From GAS188 sp963794475 (GTDB lineage: Bacteria > Pseudomonadota > Alphaproteobacteria > Rhizobiales > Beijerinckiaceae): 64,000 nucleotides of DNA. Each line of letters opens with the position of its first letter. Position 1 is the first letter of the stretch. Location of the stretch: NCBI GenBank assembly GCA_963794475.1, contig CAWCDW010000003.1, positions 806,001 through 870,000 of the forward strand, given 5' to 3'. Of this stretch, positions 16,581 through 25,118 are shown in pieces. The notes beneath the pieces are model-generated. The model worked only from the letters and a program-made list of their open reading frames with translations, ran no database searches and was not told where the DNA came from. A program made the position numbers and the translations under genes.

Positions 16581-17669
16581 ATGGGACCCAACAAAGACGC
16601 GGCTGTGCTGACCCGATCAAGTGAAAATCCCTTCGGCGCGAAAGCGGCGCGTCAAGCCGCTGCGCATCGAGCCGAGGCGCGTACCCATCGGCTCGATGCG
16701 CCGGGCGCGATTCTGATCGCAGGTCCGACGGCCTCGGGCAAGTCGGGGCTCGCCATCAAGCTCGCGCGACGGCTTGGCGGCGTCGTGATCAATTGCGATT
16801 CCATGCAGGTTTATCGGGATCTGCACATCCTCAGCGCAAGGCCGAGCACGACCGACGAGCGCGAAGCGCCTCATCTCCTCTTCGGTTATGTCGATGCGGC
16901 CCGGAACTTTTCGGTCGGCCTTTGGCTGGACGATGCCGCGGGCGCGATCGCGCAAGCGCGGGCGCGCGGCCTTGTGCCGATCCTCACGGGCGGTACCGGG
17001 CTTTATTTCAAGGCGTTGACGCAAGGGCTCTCCGCCATGCCGCCGGTTCCCGAGGGTGTGCGCGCGGCAATTCGCGAAGAGGCGAAAGCACGCACCTCCG
17101 CGGAGCTGCACCGGGCGCTCGTCGCGCGTGACCCTGTCGCCGCGGCGAGGCTTCGCCCGAGCGACCGCCAGCGCATCGTCCGTGCGCTCGAAATATTCGC
17201 GGCGACTGGGCGCTCGCTCGTTGAATGGCAGGAGGGGCAGCGTCCGCCGCCCGTTCTCGCCCCTGAGCATTGCGTCCGCCTCTTCCTTGAACCCGCGCGC
17301 GACGAGCTTCGCCAGCGCATCGAGCGGCGTTTCGATGCGATGCTCGCCGAGGGTGCGCTCGAGGAAATGCGCCGCCTCGCCGCGCGCCGGCTCGATCCTT
17401 CGCTCCCCGCCATGCGCGCTCATGGGGTTCCCTGGCTTTTATCGCATCTGCGCGGCGAGATCGGCCTCGAGGAGGCCGCCGAGGCCGCCAAAGCCGACAC
17501 GCGCCGGTATGCGAGGCGCCAGTTCACCTGGTTCCGGCACCAGATGCCCGGCTGGTCCTGGCAGGCGCCGGAGACGGCCGAGGGCCATGCCGTCGAAGCC
17601 TTCGGGACGCTCTCGGGCGCGACACCGGCGCCGCGCGGCTTGCGTCAGGAATCGAGTGAGCAAAGATGA
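16581..17669 (+). CDS. miaA: MiaA, tRNA dimethylallyltransferase
   Basis: Transfers a dimethylallyl group to A37 of tRNAs that read codons starting with U. The P-loop GPTASGKSGLAIKLA (about residue 50) is followed by NCDSMQVYRDL and the family motifs GGTGLYFKALTQGLS and TRRYARRQFTWFR. Length is 362 residues, slightly long because of about 40 extra N-terminal residues; a later start is conceivable. The stop codon overlaps the next start by 4 bp, so it is translationally linked to the SDR gene. Confidence 0.94.
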   Translation: MGPNKDAAVLTRSSENPFGAKAARQAAAHRAEARTHRLDAPGAILIAGPTASGKSGLAIKLARRLGGVVINCDSMQVYRDLHILSARPSTTDEREAPHLLFGYVDAARNFSVGLWLDDAAGAIAQARARGLVPILTGGTGLYFKALTQGLSAMPPVPEGVRAAIREEAKARTSAELHRALVARDPVAAARLRPSDRQRIVRALEIFAATGRSLVEWQEGQRPPPVLAPEHCVRLFLEPARDELRQRIERRFDAMLAEGALEEMRRLAARRLDPSLPAMRAHGVPWLLSHLRGEIGLEEAAEAAKADTRRYARRQFTWFRHQMPGWSWQAPETAEGHAVEAFGTLSGATPAPRGLRQESSEQR

Positions 17670-18445
17670 CATCGGCAACGCTGATCACGGGCGCTTCGGC
17701 AGGCATCGGGGCCGAGTTCGCGCGGCTTCTCGCCGCCGAAGGCGAGACGCTCATTGTCACGGCACGCCGCCAGGACCGGCTCGAGGCGCTCGCCGAGGAG
17801 CTCCGCCGCGCGCATGGGGTACGCGTCGAGACTATCGTGGCGGATCTGGCGCTGAAGGAGAGCGCCGATCTCCTTGCCGAGAAGACACGCGCGCTCGGGC
17901 TCGAGGTCACCACCTTGATCAACAACGCCGGGTTTGGCCTCACAGGCGCCTTCGCGGATCAGCCGGCCGATCGCGTGATCGAGATGCTCGCGCTCAACAT
18001 CGTGGCGCTCACGCGCCTCACCCGGATTTTCCTTCCCGAGATGCGCGCACGGCAGGCGGGCGGCATCATCAACGTCGCCTCGATCGCCGCCTTTCTGCCT
18101 GGCCCCTATATGAGCGTCTACTATGCGAGCAAAGCTTACGTCCTCTCCTTTTCCGAGGCGATCGCGCATGAGCTTCGCGGCAGCGGCGTCGTAGTGACGG
18201 CGCTGTGTCCGGGCGCGACCAAAACCGAATTTCAGGAAGTCGCCGGTATGACGGACACACCCCTTTTGCGGCGGCTCTCGATGTCCTCGCGGGAGGTGGC
18301 AAGGCTTGGTCTTGCGGGCCATCGCGCCGGCAAGACAGTGGTGATCACGGGCGTCGGCAACAAGCTCACCCCTTTCGCGGCACGCTTGGTTCCGCGCGGC
18401 GTCATGGCACGGCTCGCCGCAAGCTTGCAGAAGGGCCGCGCATGA
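17666..18445 (+). CDS. SDR-family NAD(P)-dependent oxidoreductase
   Basis: Rossmann-fold dehydrogenase of the classical SDR type, 259 residues. The cofactor motif is TGASAGIG near the N-terminus, the structural motif is NNAGFG, and the catalytic residues are Ser in NVASIAAF and Tyr/Lys in YYASKAYV. It is of the DltE-like group whose substrates are mostly unknown. The start overlaps the end of miaA by 4 bp and its end overlaps the DUF1499 gene by 4 bp, so the three form a tight operon. Confidence 0.9.
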   Translation: MTSATLITGASAGIGAEFARLLAAEGETLIVTARRQDRLEALAEELRRAHGVRVETIVADLALKESADLLAEKTRALGLEVTTLINNAGFGLTGAFADQPADRVIEMLALNIVALTRLTRIFLPEMRARQAGGIINVASIAAFLPGPYMSVYYASKAYVLSFSEAIAHELRGSGVVVTALCPGATKTEFQEVAGMTDTPLLRRLSMSSREVARLGLAGHRAGKTVVITGVGNKLTPFAARLVPRGVMARLAASLQKGRA

Positions 18446-19014
18446 GCGTGAAGGCCGCAAGGGTTAAACGCCAAATCATGACGCCCATCGCCATTCTCGC
18501 CGCTTTGGCGCTCGCCGCGCTCGCGGCGGGGCAGCTCCATTGGCTCGACGGCTTCTATGAACGCCTCTTCGGCCCGGCCGATCTCGGAGAGATCGCTTTC
18601 GAGACGATCGAGCGGCGCGCCGTCCCCAACGACGCGCTCGCCTGCCCGCCGGGCCTTTGCGGCAGCGCGCGGATCGACATCGCGCCGCCGAGCTATCCGG
18701 TCGCGGCCGAGGCATTGCGGCGGCGCGTGCGGCGCTATTTCGACGCGCAAGGCGGGGTGCTCGTCGCTTCCGACGATACGCGGCTGCACGACCGCTTCGT
18801 GGTGCGAACCCGGTTCCTGCGCTTTCCCGACACGATCGATGTCGAGATCGTGCCTTCCGACGCCGAGCACGCGACGCTTGCCGTCTACTCGCGAAGCCAG
18901 CTCGGCGGCTTCGACCTCGGCACGAATCTTCGGCGCGTCCGCGCGCTTCTCGAGGCGCTCGGGCCCGGCGTTGCCTCGGCCTCGCTCACGCATCGGCCGC
19001 GCGCCAGGGGATAA
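18442..19014 (+). CDS. DUF1499 family protein with N-terminal membrane anchor
   Basis: Protein of unknown function, 190 residues. After a basic start it has one hydrophobic segment (IAILAALALAALAAGQL, about residues 15-32), then a soluble domain with the DUF1499 features FVVRTRFLRFPDTIDVEI and YSRSQLGGFDLGTNLRRVRALLEAL. The ATG overlaps the end of the SDR gene by 4 bp; longer upstream readings run inside that gene and were rejected. The GMC oxidoreductase begins 6 bp later. Confidence 0.85.
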   Translation: MSVKAARVKRQIMTPIAILAALALAALAAGQLHWLDGFYERLFGPADLGEIAFETIERRAVPNDALACPPGLCGSARIDIAPPSYPVAAEALRRRVRRYFDAQGGVLVASDDTRLHDRFVVRTRFLRFPDTIDVEIVPSDAEHATLAVYSRSQLGGFDLGTNLRRVRALLEALGPGVASASLTHRPRARG

Positions 19015-19020
19015 CGCGTC

Positions 19021-20643
19021 ATGACCCCGAATCCCGATTTCGGCTCTTATGATTACATCATCGTCGGCGCGGGCTCCGCCGGCTGCGTGCTCGCCAACCG
19101 CTTGTCGGCCGATCCGCGCCGGCGCGTGCTGCTCCTCGAAGCGGGCGGGCACGACAATTGGATCTGGTTTCACATTCCGGTCGGCTATCTTTTCGCCATC
19201 GGCAATCCGCGCTCCGATTGGCTTTTCACGACGGAAGAAGAGGCGGGCCTCAACGGGCGCAAGCTCGCCTATCCGCGCGGCAAGGTGATCGGCGGCTGCT
19301 CCTCGATCAACGCCATGATCTATATGCGCGGCCAGGCCGCCGACTACGATGGCTGGCGCCAGCTCGGGCTTCCCGGCTGGAGCTGGAGCGATGTGTTGCC
19401 GGTCTTCCTCTCCCATGAGGACCATGTGGCGCCGCCGAATGAAGCCCATCGCCGCGGCGGGGAGTGGCGCGTCGAATATCCGCGCGTGCGCTGGGAAATA
19501 CTCGACGCGATCCGCGATGCTTGCGAAGCGGCGGGCATCCGCAAGATCGCGGATTTCAACACCGGCGACAACGAAGGCTCGTCTTACTTCCAGGTGAACC
19601 AGAAGCGCGGCCGCCGCTGGAGCGCGGCGCGCGGCTTTCTCAAGCCCGCGCTCGCGCGCCCGAACCTTCGCCTCGAAACCGGGGCGGATGCCGAGCGCGT
19701 CACCTTCGAGAACGGCCGCGCGACGGGCGTCGTCTTTTCTCATGGCGGCGAGCGCCATCATGCGCTCGCGACAAAGGAGGTCGTGCTTGCGGCCGGCGCC
19801 GTCGTCTCGCCCAAGCTCCTCGAGCTGTCGGGGATTGGCGCCGCCGCACGGCTCAACGCGCTCGGCATCGCAGTCGTCAAGGATGCGCCCGGCGTCGGCG
19901 AGAACCTGCAAGACCATTTGCAATTGCGGCCCGTCTACAAGGTCGAGGGCGCGCGCACGCTCAATGGCGACTACGCGAAACTATGGAGGCGCGCCGCCAT
20001 GGGGCTCGAATATGCCTTTTTGCGCAAGGGACCCTTGACCATGGCGCCCTCGCAAGTGGGTGCTTTCGCGCGTTCCTCGCCCGAATATGCCACCCCCAAC
20101 CTGCAATTCCATTTTCAGCCGCTCTCGCTTGATAAATGGGGCGATGGGCTGCACCCTTTCGCCGCCTTCACGGCGAGCGTCGCGAATTTGCGCCCGACGA
20201 GCCGAGGCAGCTTGCATGCGGCGAGCCCCGATCCTTCAGCGCCTCCCGCCATCAGGCCGAATTATCTTGCGAGCGACGAGGACCGGCGCGTCGCGGTCGC
20301 GGCGCTCAAGCTCACGCGGCGCATCATGGCGCAAAAGCCACTCGAACGCTTCAAGCCGAGCGAGCATATTCCGGGCGCCGAGAAGGTGAGCGATGCCGAT
20401 CTCGTCCAAGCCGCTGGCGATCTCGGCACGACGATCTTTCATCCGGTCGGCACGGCCGCCATGGGGCCAGCCCATGACCGCAACGCCGTGCTCGACGAAA
20501 GGCTTCGCGTGCGCGGGGTTACCGGCTTGCGCGTCATCGATGCTTCCGCGATGCCAAGGATCACCTCGGGCAACACCAACTCGCCGACGATCATGATCGC
20601 CGAGAAGGGCGCCATGATGATGCGCGAAGACGCGGCAGCTTGA
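19021..20643 (+). CDS. GMC-family FAD-dependent oxidoreductase (choline/alcohol dehydrogenase-like)
   Basis: Flavoprotein that oxidises alcohols. The FAD-binding motif YIIVGAGSAGCVLANRLS is at the N-terminus with LLLEAGG closing the fold. The first GMC signature (GKVIGGCSSINAMIYMRGQ, about residue 85) and the C-terminal HPVGTAAMG with GNTNSPTIMIAEKG, which supplies the catalytic His, are intact. Length is 540 residues, standard. No betaine-aldehyde dehydrogenase is adjacent, so BetA identity is not supported. It starts 6 bp after the DUF1499 gene and probably ends that operon. Confidence 0.92.
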   Translation: MTPNPDFGSYDYIIVGAGSAGCVLANRLSADPRRRVLLLEAGGHDNWIWFHIPVGYLFAIGNPRSDWLFTTEEEAGLNGRKLAYPRGKVIGGCSSINAMIYMRGQAADYDGWRQLGLPGWSWSDVLPVFLSHEDHVAPPNEAHRRGGEWRVEYPRVRWEILDAIRDACEAAGIRKIADFNTGDNEGSSYFQVNQKRGRRWSAARGFLKPALARPNLRLETGADAERVTFENGRATGVVFSHGGERHHALATKEVVLAAGAVVSPKLLELSGIGAAARLNALGIAVVKDAPGVGENLQDHLQLRPVYKVEGARTLNGDYAKLWRRAAMGLEYAFLRKGPLTMAPSQVGAFARSSPEYATPNLQFHFQPLSLDKWGDGLHPFAAFTASVANLRPTSRGSLHAASPDPSAPPAIRPNYLASDEDRRVAVAALKLTRRIMAQKPLERFKPSEHIPGAEKVSDADLVQAAGDLGTTIFHPVGTAAMGPAHDRNAVLDERLRVRGVTGLRVIDASAMPRITSGNTNSPTIMIAEKGAMMMREDAAA

Positions 20644-20738
20644 CGGCGACGCGTGCCTGATCCGAGCGGGCAATAGCCAATCGCCGGATTTTCCGGCATC
20701 ATGGCGCCGCAATCGGAATGATCCCCGGAACGACCCTC

Positions 20739-21353
20739 ATGTCGCTCGAGCTTTATCTGGCTTTCGTCGCCGCGACCGTCATCCTGATCCTCATCCCGGG
20801 TCCGAATGTCGCCCTCATCGTCGCAAACAGCGTCGCCCACGGCTCGCGTTACGGGCTCCTCACCGTCGCCGGCACGAGCTCGGCGGTCGTCATTCAGCTC
20901 CTCCTCACCATCGCCGGCATGACGACCTTTCTTTCGGTGATGGCGAATTGGTTCGAATGGCTGCGCTGGATCGGCGTCGCCTATCTCATCTATCTCGGGA
21001 TCCGCGCCTGGCGCGCGCCGCCCGTCGATTTGACGAAGGCCAAGCCGGAGCCGCGCTCGGCGCGCGCTATCTATCTGCGCGGCTTCCTCGTGTCGCTCAG
21101 CAATCCCAAGACGCTTCTTTTTTACGGAGCCTTTTTTCCGCAATTCGTCAGCGTCGAGGCTGATCTTTCGACGCAGCTCGTCGTGCTCGCGGTGACCTTC
21201 TTCATCATCGCCGTCGTGCTCGACGGCACCTGGGCGCTGCTCGCCGGACGCTTTCGCGCCGTGCTCGCCGTAAACGGCAAGCTTCGCAATCGCCTAACCG
21301 GAGGCCTTTTGATCAGCGCAGGCGCCGGCCTCGCCCTGGCGCGCAGATCATAA
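20739..21353 (+). CDS. LysE/RhtB-family exporter
   Basis: Amino-acid exporter family, 204 residues and about six membrane segments. The N-terminal motif ILIPGPNVALIVANSVAHG (about residues 17-35) is the family signature, and the conserved GFLVSLSNPKTLLFYGAFFPQF is intact. An in-frame ATG at 20718 is possible; 20739 was chosen because it gives the canonical MSLELYLAFVAA start. The substrate cannot be assigned. Confidence 0.9.
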   Translation: MSLELYLAFVAATVILILIPGPNVALIVANSVAHGSRYGLLTVAGTSSAVVIQLLLTIAGMTTFLSVMANWFEWLRWIGVAYLIYLGIRAWRAPPVDLTKAKPEPRSARAIYLRGFLVSLSNPKTLLFYGAFFPQFVSVEADLSTQLVVLAVTFFIIAVVLDGTWALLAGRFRAVLAVNGKLRNRLTGGLLISAGAGLALARRS

Positions 21354-21387
21354 GCGCCTCTCTCGACGCAACCACGCCATCCATTCT

Positions 21388-21420
21388 GCGTCATGCGCGG
21401 GCTTGGCCCGCGCATGACGC
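21388..21420. repeat. Perfect 15-bp palindromic repeat with 3-nt loop
   Basis: Arms at 21388-21402 and 21406-21420 are exact reverse complements around TTG. Such GC-rich palindromes are typical of the intergenic mosaic repeats of Rhizobiales genomes. It lies 35 bp after the lysE-type gene and could also end its transcript, though no T-run follows. Confidence 0.7.
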
Positions 21421-21578
21421 CTCCTTACGGTCGCGGGGCTGATCAATAGCCGCCTTCCTTCTCGCCTTGCGGGAGCAGGTGGCCGACCCCGGACTTGATC
21501 CACGCGCACCCACTCCTCGTCATAGCGAAATGCGGATCGGCATGCCCCGAACGACCCAGGCGTTGACCCACCCTCCCC

Positions 21579-21607
21579 TTGCACCTGGCCTTGGGCTGCG
21601 CGATATA
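21579..21607 (+). promoter_or_regulatory. Promoter of the 4.5S RNA gene
   Basis: TTGCAC (21579-21584) and GATATA (21602-21607) are separated by 17 bp. Transcription would begin near 21613, matching the 5' end of the folded RNA. Confidence 0.6.
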
Positions 21608-21611
21608 GATT

Positions 21612-21710
21612 GCGGGAGGTTGGCGAGGGACGTTTCACTCGCCAACCGGGTCAGGTCCGGAAGGAAGCAGCCCTAACGGGACCGAGCGGGTCTTCGTCCA
21701 GCCTCCCACT
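21612..21710 (+). ncRNA. ffs: Signal recognition particle RNA (4.5S)
   Basis: The invariant apical loop is present as GGTCAGGTCCGGAAGGAAGC, followed by AGCCCTAACGGG. The ends pair as GGGAGG (21614-21619) with CCTCCC (21702-21707), and GTTGGCGAG with its partner forms the arm below. The size of about 100 nt fits alphaproteobacterial 4.5S RNA. It scaffolds Ffh for membrane-protein targeting. It lies directly upstream of dnaX, a common arrangement. Confidence 0.95.
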
Positions 21711-21729
21711 TCTCATCGGGACATGAGCG

Positions 21730-23751
21730 ATGCAGGAAACACCTCCTTCCGCCCCGGCGAGCGAAGCGCTCCCGGCGGAGGCGCAGGGGGTCGACGAGCC
21801 GTCGCTGCCAGGCTTTGCGCCTTCACCCACGTCCGCGCGCCCCACGGGCTATCGCGTGCTGGCGCGCAAATACCGCCCGTCGAGCTTCGCCGATCTGATC
21901 GGGCAGGACGCGATGGTGCGCACCTTGCGCAACGCCTTCGCCAACAACCGCATCCCCCAAGCCTGGATGCTCACGGGCGTGCGCGGCGTCGGCAAGACGA
22001 CGACGGCGCGCATCCTGGCGCGCGGGCTGAATTACCAATTGCCGGACGGCGGCGGCGCGCCGACCGTCGATCTCGACCGCTTCGGCCTGCATTGCGCGGC
22101 GATCATCGAAGGCAATCATATCGATGTGATGGAGATCGACGCCGCCTCTAACAACGGCGTCGAGAATGTGCGCCAGATCACCGACAGCGTGCGCTACGCG
22201 CCGACCTCGGCGCGCTACAAGGTCTACATCATCGACGAAGTGCATATGCTCTCGCCGGGCGCCTTCAACGCCTTCCTCAAGACGCTCGAGGAACCGCCCC
22301 CGCATGTGAAGTTCATCTTCGCCACCACCGAGATCCGCAAGGTGCCGGTGACGGTGCTGTCGCGCTGCCAGCGCTTCGATCTCAGGCGCGTGGAGGCCTC
22401 GACGCTGGTGGCGCATCTTGCGCGCATCTGTGCGCTCGAAAAAGTGCCGATCGAGGATGAGGCGCTGTCGCTCATCGCGCGCGCCGCCGAAGGCTCGGTG
22501 CGCGATGCCATGTCGCTTCTCGACCAGGCGATCGCGCATGGGGCGGGCAACGTCGGCGCGGAGGACGTGCGCGCCATGCTCGGCCTCGCGGATCGCGCCC
22601 GCCTTCTCGACCTCTTCGAGACGCTGATGGCCGGCAAGGCGGGCGAGGCGCTTGCCGGATTGCGCGCGCTTTACGACGTCGGCTCGGACCCCGCGCTCGT
22701 GATCGCCGATCTCGCCGACATCGCGCACCTCGCGACGCGGCTGAAAATCCTCCCCGAGGCCGCCAAGGACGCCGCCCTCTCCGAAGCCGAGCGCTTGCGC
22801 GGCCTCTCCTTCGCCGAGCGCCTGTCGATGCCGGTGCTGTCGCGCGCCTGGCAGATTTTGTCGCGCGGCCTTCTCGAGGTGCAGGCCGCCGCCAAACCGA
22901 TAGCGGCGGCCGAGATGCTTCTCATCCGCCTCGCCTACGCGGCCAATTTGCCGACGCCCGACGAGGCGCTGAAGGCGCTCTCTCCCACCGCCCCGGCGCC
23001 GTCGTCCACAACTCACCCATCCATGGCGCCATCATGGACGGCTCCGTCGCCCACCGCATCTTCGCCAGCGATGGTCGCCAGTCCGGCGACCTTTGTCGCC
23101 GCCCCCGTTCCCGGCTCCATCTCGGTGAACCCGCCTTCGGCCGCTAACCCGAGCGGCCCCGCCACGCGGCCGGCCACGAACCTTCGCATTGCGTCCTCCG
23201 GCCCCTCGGGCGCGGGCGCGAATGCGCTTCGCCGGGAAGAGCGTGCACCCGAAACGCACGCGGCGACGCTCCTCAATCGCTTCGAGGACGTGATCGCGCT
23301 CGCTCATGAGAAGCGCGATCTCACGCTTGCTTATGCACTCGAACGCGATGTCCGCCTCGTCGCCTTCGAGCGCGGCCGCATCGAATTCGAGCCCACGCCG
23401 GGGGCGAAGGATGATCTCGCGAAGGTCCTGGCGCGGCGCCTCCTCGAATGGACCGGAGAACGCTGGCTCGTGGCGGTTTCGCCCTCTCCCGGCGCGCGCA
23501 GCATCGGCGAGCGGCGTGACCTCGAAAGAAAGAGCGCGGTCGAGGCGGCGAAATCCGAGCCTCTGGTGCGTGCCATTCTCGAGCGCTTCCCGGGGGCCGA
23601 GATCGTCACCGTGCGCGACAGCCTCGCGGCCGCGGAACCGGAGTTGGAGGCGGCCGACGACTATCCCGAGAACGCCCATTCCGGCATTAACGCCGAGAGT
23701 GTCGAGGATGAAGACCCGTTCGAGTTTCTCGACACGGTAGCCGATGATTGA
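21730..23751 (+). CDS. dnaX: DnaX, DNA polymerase III subunit gamma/tau
   Basis: Clamp-loader ATPase of the replicative polymerase, 673 residues. The conserved start GYRVLARKYRPSSFADLIGQ leads into the Walker A motif GVRGVGKTTTARILARGL. Further motifs are DVMEIDAASNNGVENVR, YIIDEVHMLS (Walker B) and KTLEEPPPHVKFIFATTE, with the arginine finger in VLSRCQRF. Most of the zinc-finger cysteines of gammaproteobacterial DnaX are missing, as is usual in this class. A Pro/Ala/Ser-rich linker (about 420-500) precedes the tau C-terminal domain. No A-rich slippery site for gamma production was noticed. Confidence 0.96.
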   Translation: MQETPPSAPASEALPAEAQGVDEPSLPGFAPSPTSARPTGYRVLARKYRPSSFADLIGQDAMVRTLRNAFANNRIPQAWMLTGVRGVGKTTTARILARGLNYQLPDGGGAPTVDLDRFGLHCAAIIEGNHIDVMEIDAASNNGVENVRQITDSVRYAPTSARYKVYIIDEVHMLSPGAFNAFLKTLEEPPPHVKFIFATTEIRKVPVTVLSRCQRFDLRRVEASTLVAHLARICALEKVPIEDEALSLIARAAEGSVRDAMSLLDQAIAHGAGNVGAEDVRAMLGLADRARLLDLFETLMAGKAGEALAGLRALYDVGSDPALVIADLADIAHLATRLKILPEAAKDAALSEAERLRGLSFAERLSMPVLSRAWQILSRGLLEVQAAAKPIAAAEMLLIRLAYAANLPTPDEALKALSPTAPAPSSTTHPSMAPSWTAPSPTASSPAMVASPATFVAAPVPGSISVNPPSAANPSGPATRPATNLRIASSGPSGAGANALRREERAPETHAATLLNRFEDVIALAHEKRDLTLAYALERDVRLVAFERGRIEFEPTPGAKDDLAKVLARRLLEWTGERWLVAVSPSPGARSIGERRDLERKSAVEAAKSEPLVRAILERFPGAEIVTVRDSLAAAEPELEAADDYPENAHSGINAESVEDEDPFEFLDTVADD

Positions 23752-23783
23752 TTTTCGCCCGTCCCGAAGGAGGAGAGGCAAGC

Positions 23784-24106
23784 ATGCGCGACATCATGGG
23801 CCTCATGAAGCAGGTGCAATCCGCCCAGGCGAAGCTTCAGGAGATGCAGGCCGAGATGGAGACGGTCGAGGTCGAAGGCGAGGCCGGCGGCGGCCTCGTC
23901 AAGATTTCGAACTCAACGCCAAGGGCGCGATGAGGGGCGTCTTTATCGATCAAAGCCTGTTGAAGCCCGAGGACAGTGAAATCCTCGAGGATTTGCTGGT
24001 CGCCGCCCATGCGGAAGCGCGCAAGAAAGCCGAGGCCGTGCTCGCCGAGAAGATGAAGGACGCGACCGGCGGCCTGCCCTTGCCGCCTGGGCTCAAGCTC
24101 TTCTGA
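23784..24106 (+). pseudogene. ybaB: YbaB/EbfC nucleoid-associated protein with a frameshift
   Basis: YbaB is a small DNA-binding protein encoded between dnaX and recR in most bacteria. Translation starts well: ATG at 23784 has a perfect AAGGAGG-type site and gives MRDIMGLMKQVQSAQAKLQ. At about 23903-23915 the frame breaks after GGGLVKIS; the family continuation LNAKGAMRGVFIDQSLL is found in another frame and runs to 24106, ending LPLPPGLKLF. Either one base is missing or two are extra; removing two bases restores the common VK-I/V-S/T-LN-x-KG sequence exactly. A sequencing error is possible. The recR gene that normally follows is absent. Confidence 0.85.
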
Positions 24107-24121
24107 ATCCGTCGCCCCAAG

Positions 24122-24802
24122 GTGCCGGCTCGGCTTCCCGTCATCACGCCCGAGCTCCTGCTGAGGGCCTATGAGATCGGGCTCTTCCCGATGGCGGAGG
24201 ATGCCGACGATCCGTCGATCTATTGGATCGAGCCCGAGCGGCGCGGCATCATCCCGCTCGACGCCTTCCACGTGCCCGCGCGCCTTGCCCGAACGGTCCG
24301 CTCGCAGCATTTCCGCATCGAGATCGATCGGGATTTTGACGCCGTCATCGAAGGCTGCGCCAGCGCTTTGGGCGCGCGCCGGCAGCGCACCTGGATCAAC
24401 GCGCGCATCCGGGCGCTTTATCGCGAGCTTTTCGAGGAGGGGCATTGCCACACGGTCGAAGCTTATCAGGGCGAGACGCTGGTCGGCGGGCTCTATGGCG
24501 TATCGCTCGGCGCCACCTTTTTCGGGGAGAGCATGTTCTCGCGCGCCCGTGACGCCTCGAAGGTTGCCCTGGTGCATCTCGTGGCGCGCTTGCGGCGCGG
24601 CGGCTATCTTCTCCTCGACACGCAATTCGTGACGCCGCATCTTGCGACCTTCGGCGCGATCGAGCTTTCCCGCCCCGCCTATCTGATGCGGCTCAAGCGC
24701 GCGACGGCCAGCAAGCCGGCCGCAAGCGTCTGGCAGAGCGGCGACCACCTCACAGGCGCGCAAGCGCTGAGCTTGGTCGAGCAAAAAGCCGATCCGTCTT
24801 GA
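24122..24802 (+). CDS. aat: Aat, leucyl/phenylalanyl-tRNA--protein transferase
   Basis: Adds Leu or Phe from tRNA to proteins with N-terminal Arg or Lys, marking them for ClpAP degradation. The family motifs YEIGLFPMAEDADDPSIYWIEP near the N-terminus, then TWINARIRALYRELFEEGHCHTVE, GGLYGVSLGATFFGESMFS and LLDTQFVTPHLATFGAIELSR are all present. Length is 226 residues. GTG at 24122 is the start. It lies 15 bp after the broken ybaB, in the place where recR would be expected. Confidence 0.94.
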   Translation: MPARLPVITPELLLRAYEIGLFPMAEDADDPSIYWIEPERRGIIPLDAFHVPARLARTVRSQHFRIEIDRDFDAVIEGCASALGARRQRTWINARIRALYRELFEEGHCHTVEAYQGETLVGGLYGVSLGATFFGESMFSRARDASKVALVHLVARLRRGGYLLLDTQFVTPHLATFGAIELSRPAYLMRLKRATASKPAASVWQSGDHLTGAQALSLVEQKADPS

Positions 24803-24843
24803 GCGCGAAGCCGAAGCCGACGTGCGGCTGGCATCGGTCGAGC

Positions 24844-24871
24844 TTGATCAAGAGCCCCGACTTGCTATATC
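24844..24871 (+). promoter_or_regulatory. Probable rpmJ promoter
   Basis: TTGATC (24844-24849) and TATATC (24866-24871) are 16 bp apart, 115 bp before the rpmJ start codon. Confidence 0.5.
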
Positions 24872-24986
24872 GAGCGAGCAGGATTTGACGTTGCGGGCGC
24901 CTTCCTCGCGAAATTGTGCCCCTCCACGCCGATGAGCGGCGGCATCGCTTTCGCCGCTGATCGTAATTTTCGAGACAGGTGCTCCG

Positions 24987-25112
24987 ATGAAAATTCGCAA
25001 TTCCTTGAAGTCCTTGCGTGGTCGCCATCGCGACAACCGGTTGGTGCGCCGCCGCGGGCGCGTCTACGTCATCAACAAGACGCAGCGCCGCTTCAAGGCG
25101 CGCCAGGGCTGA
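24987..25112 (+). CDS. rpmJ: RpmJ, 50S ribosomal protein L36
   Basis: A 41-residue basic protein beginning MKIRNSLKSLRGRHRDN and ending NKTQRRFKARQG. It is the zinc-free form of L36 that lacks the CxxC...C..H ribbon, as is usual in Alphaproteobacteria. The ATG at 24987 was chosen because it gives the exact family start. The TPR gene begins 6 bp later. Confidence 0.95.
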   Translation: MKIRNSLKSLRGRHRDNRLVRRRGRVYVINKTQRRFKARQG

Positions 25113-25118
25113 CGAGCC

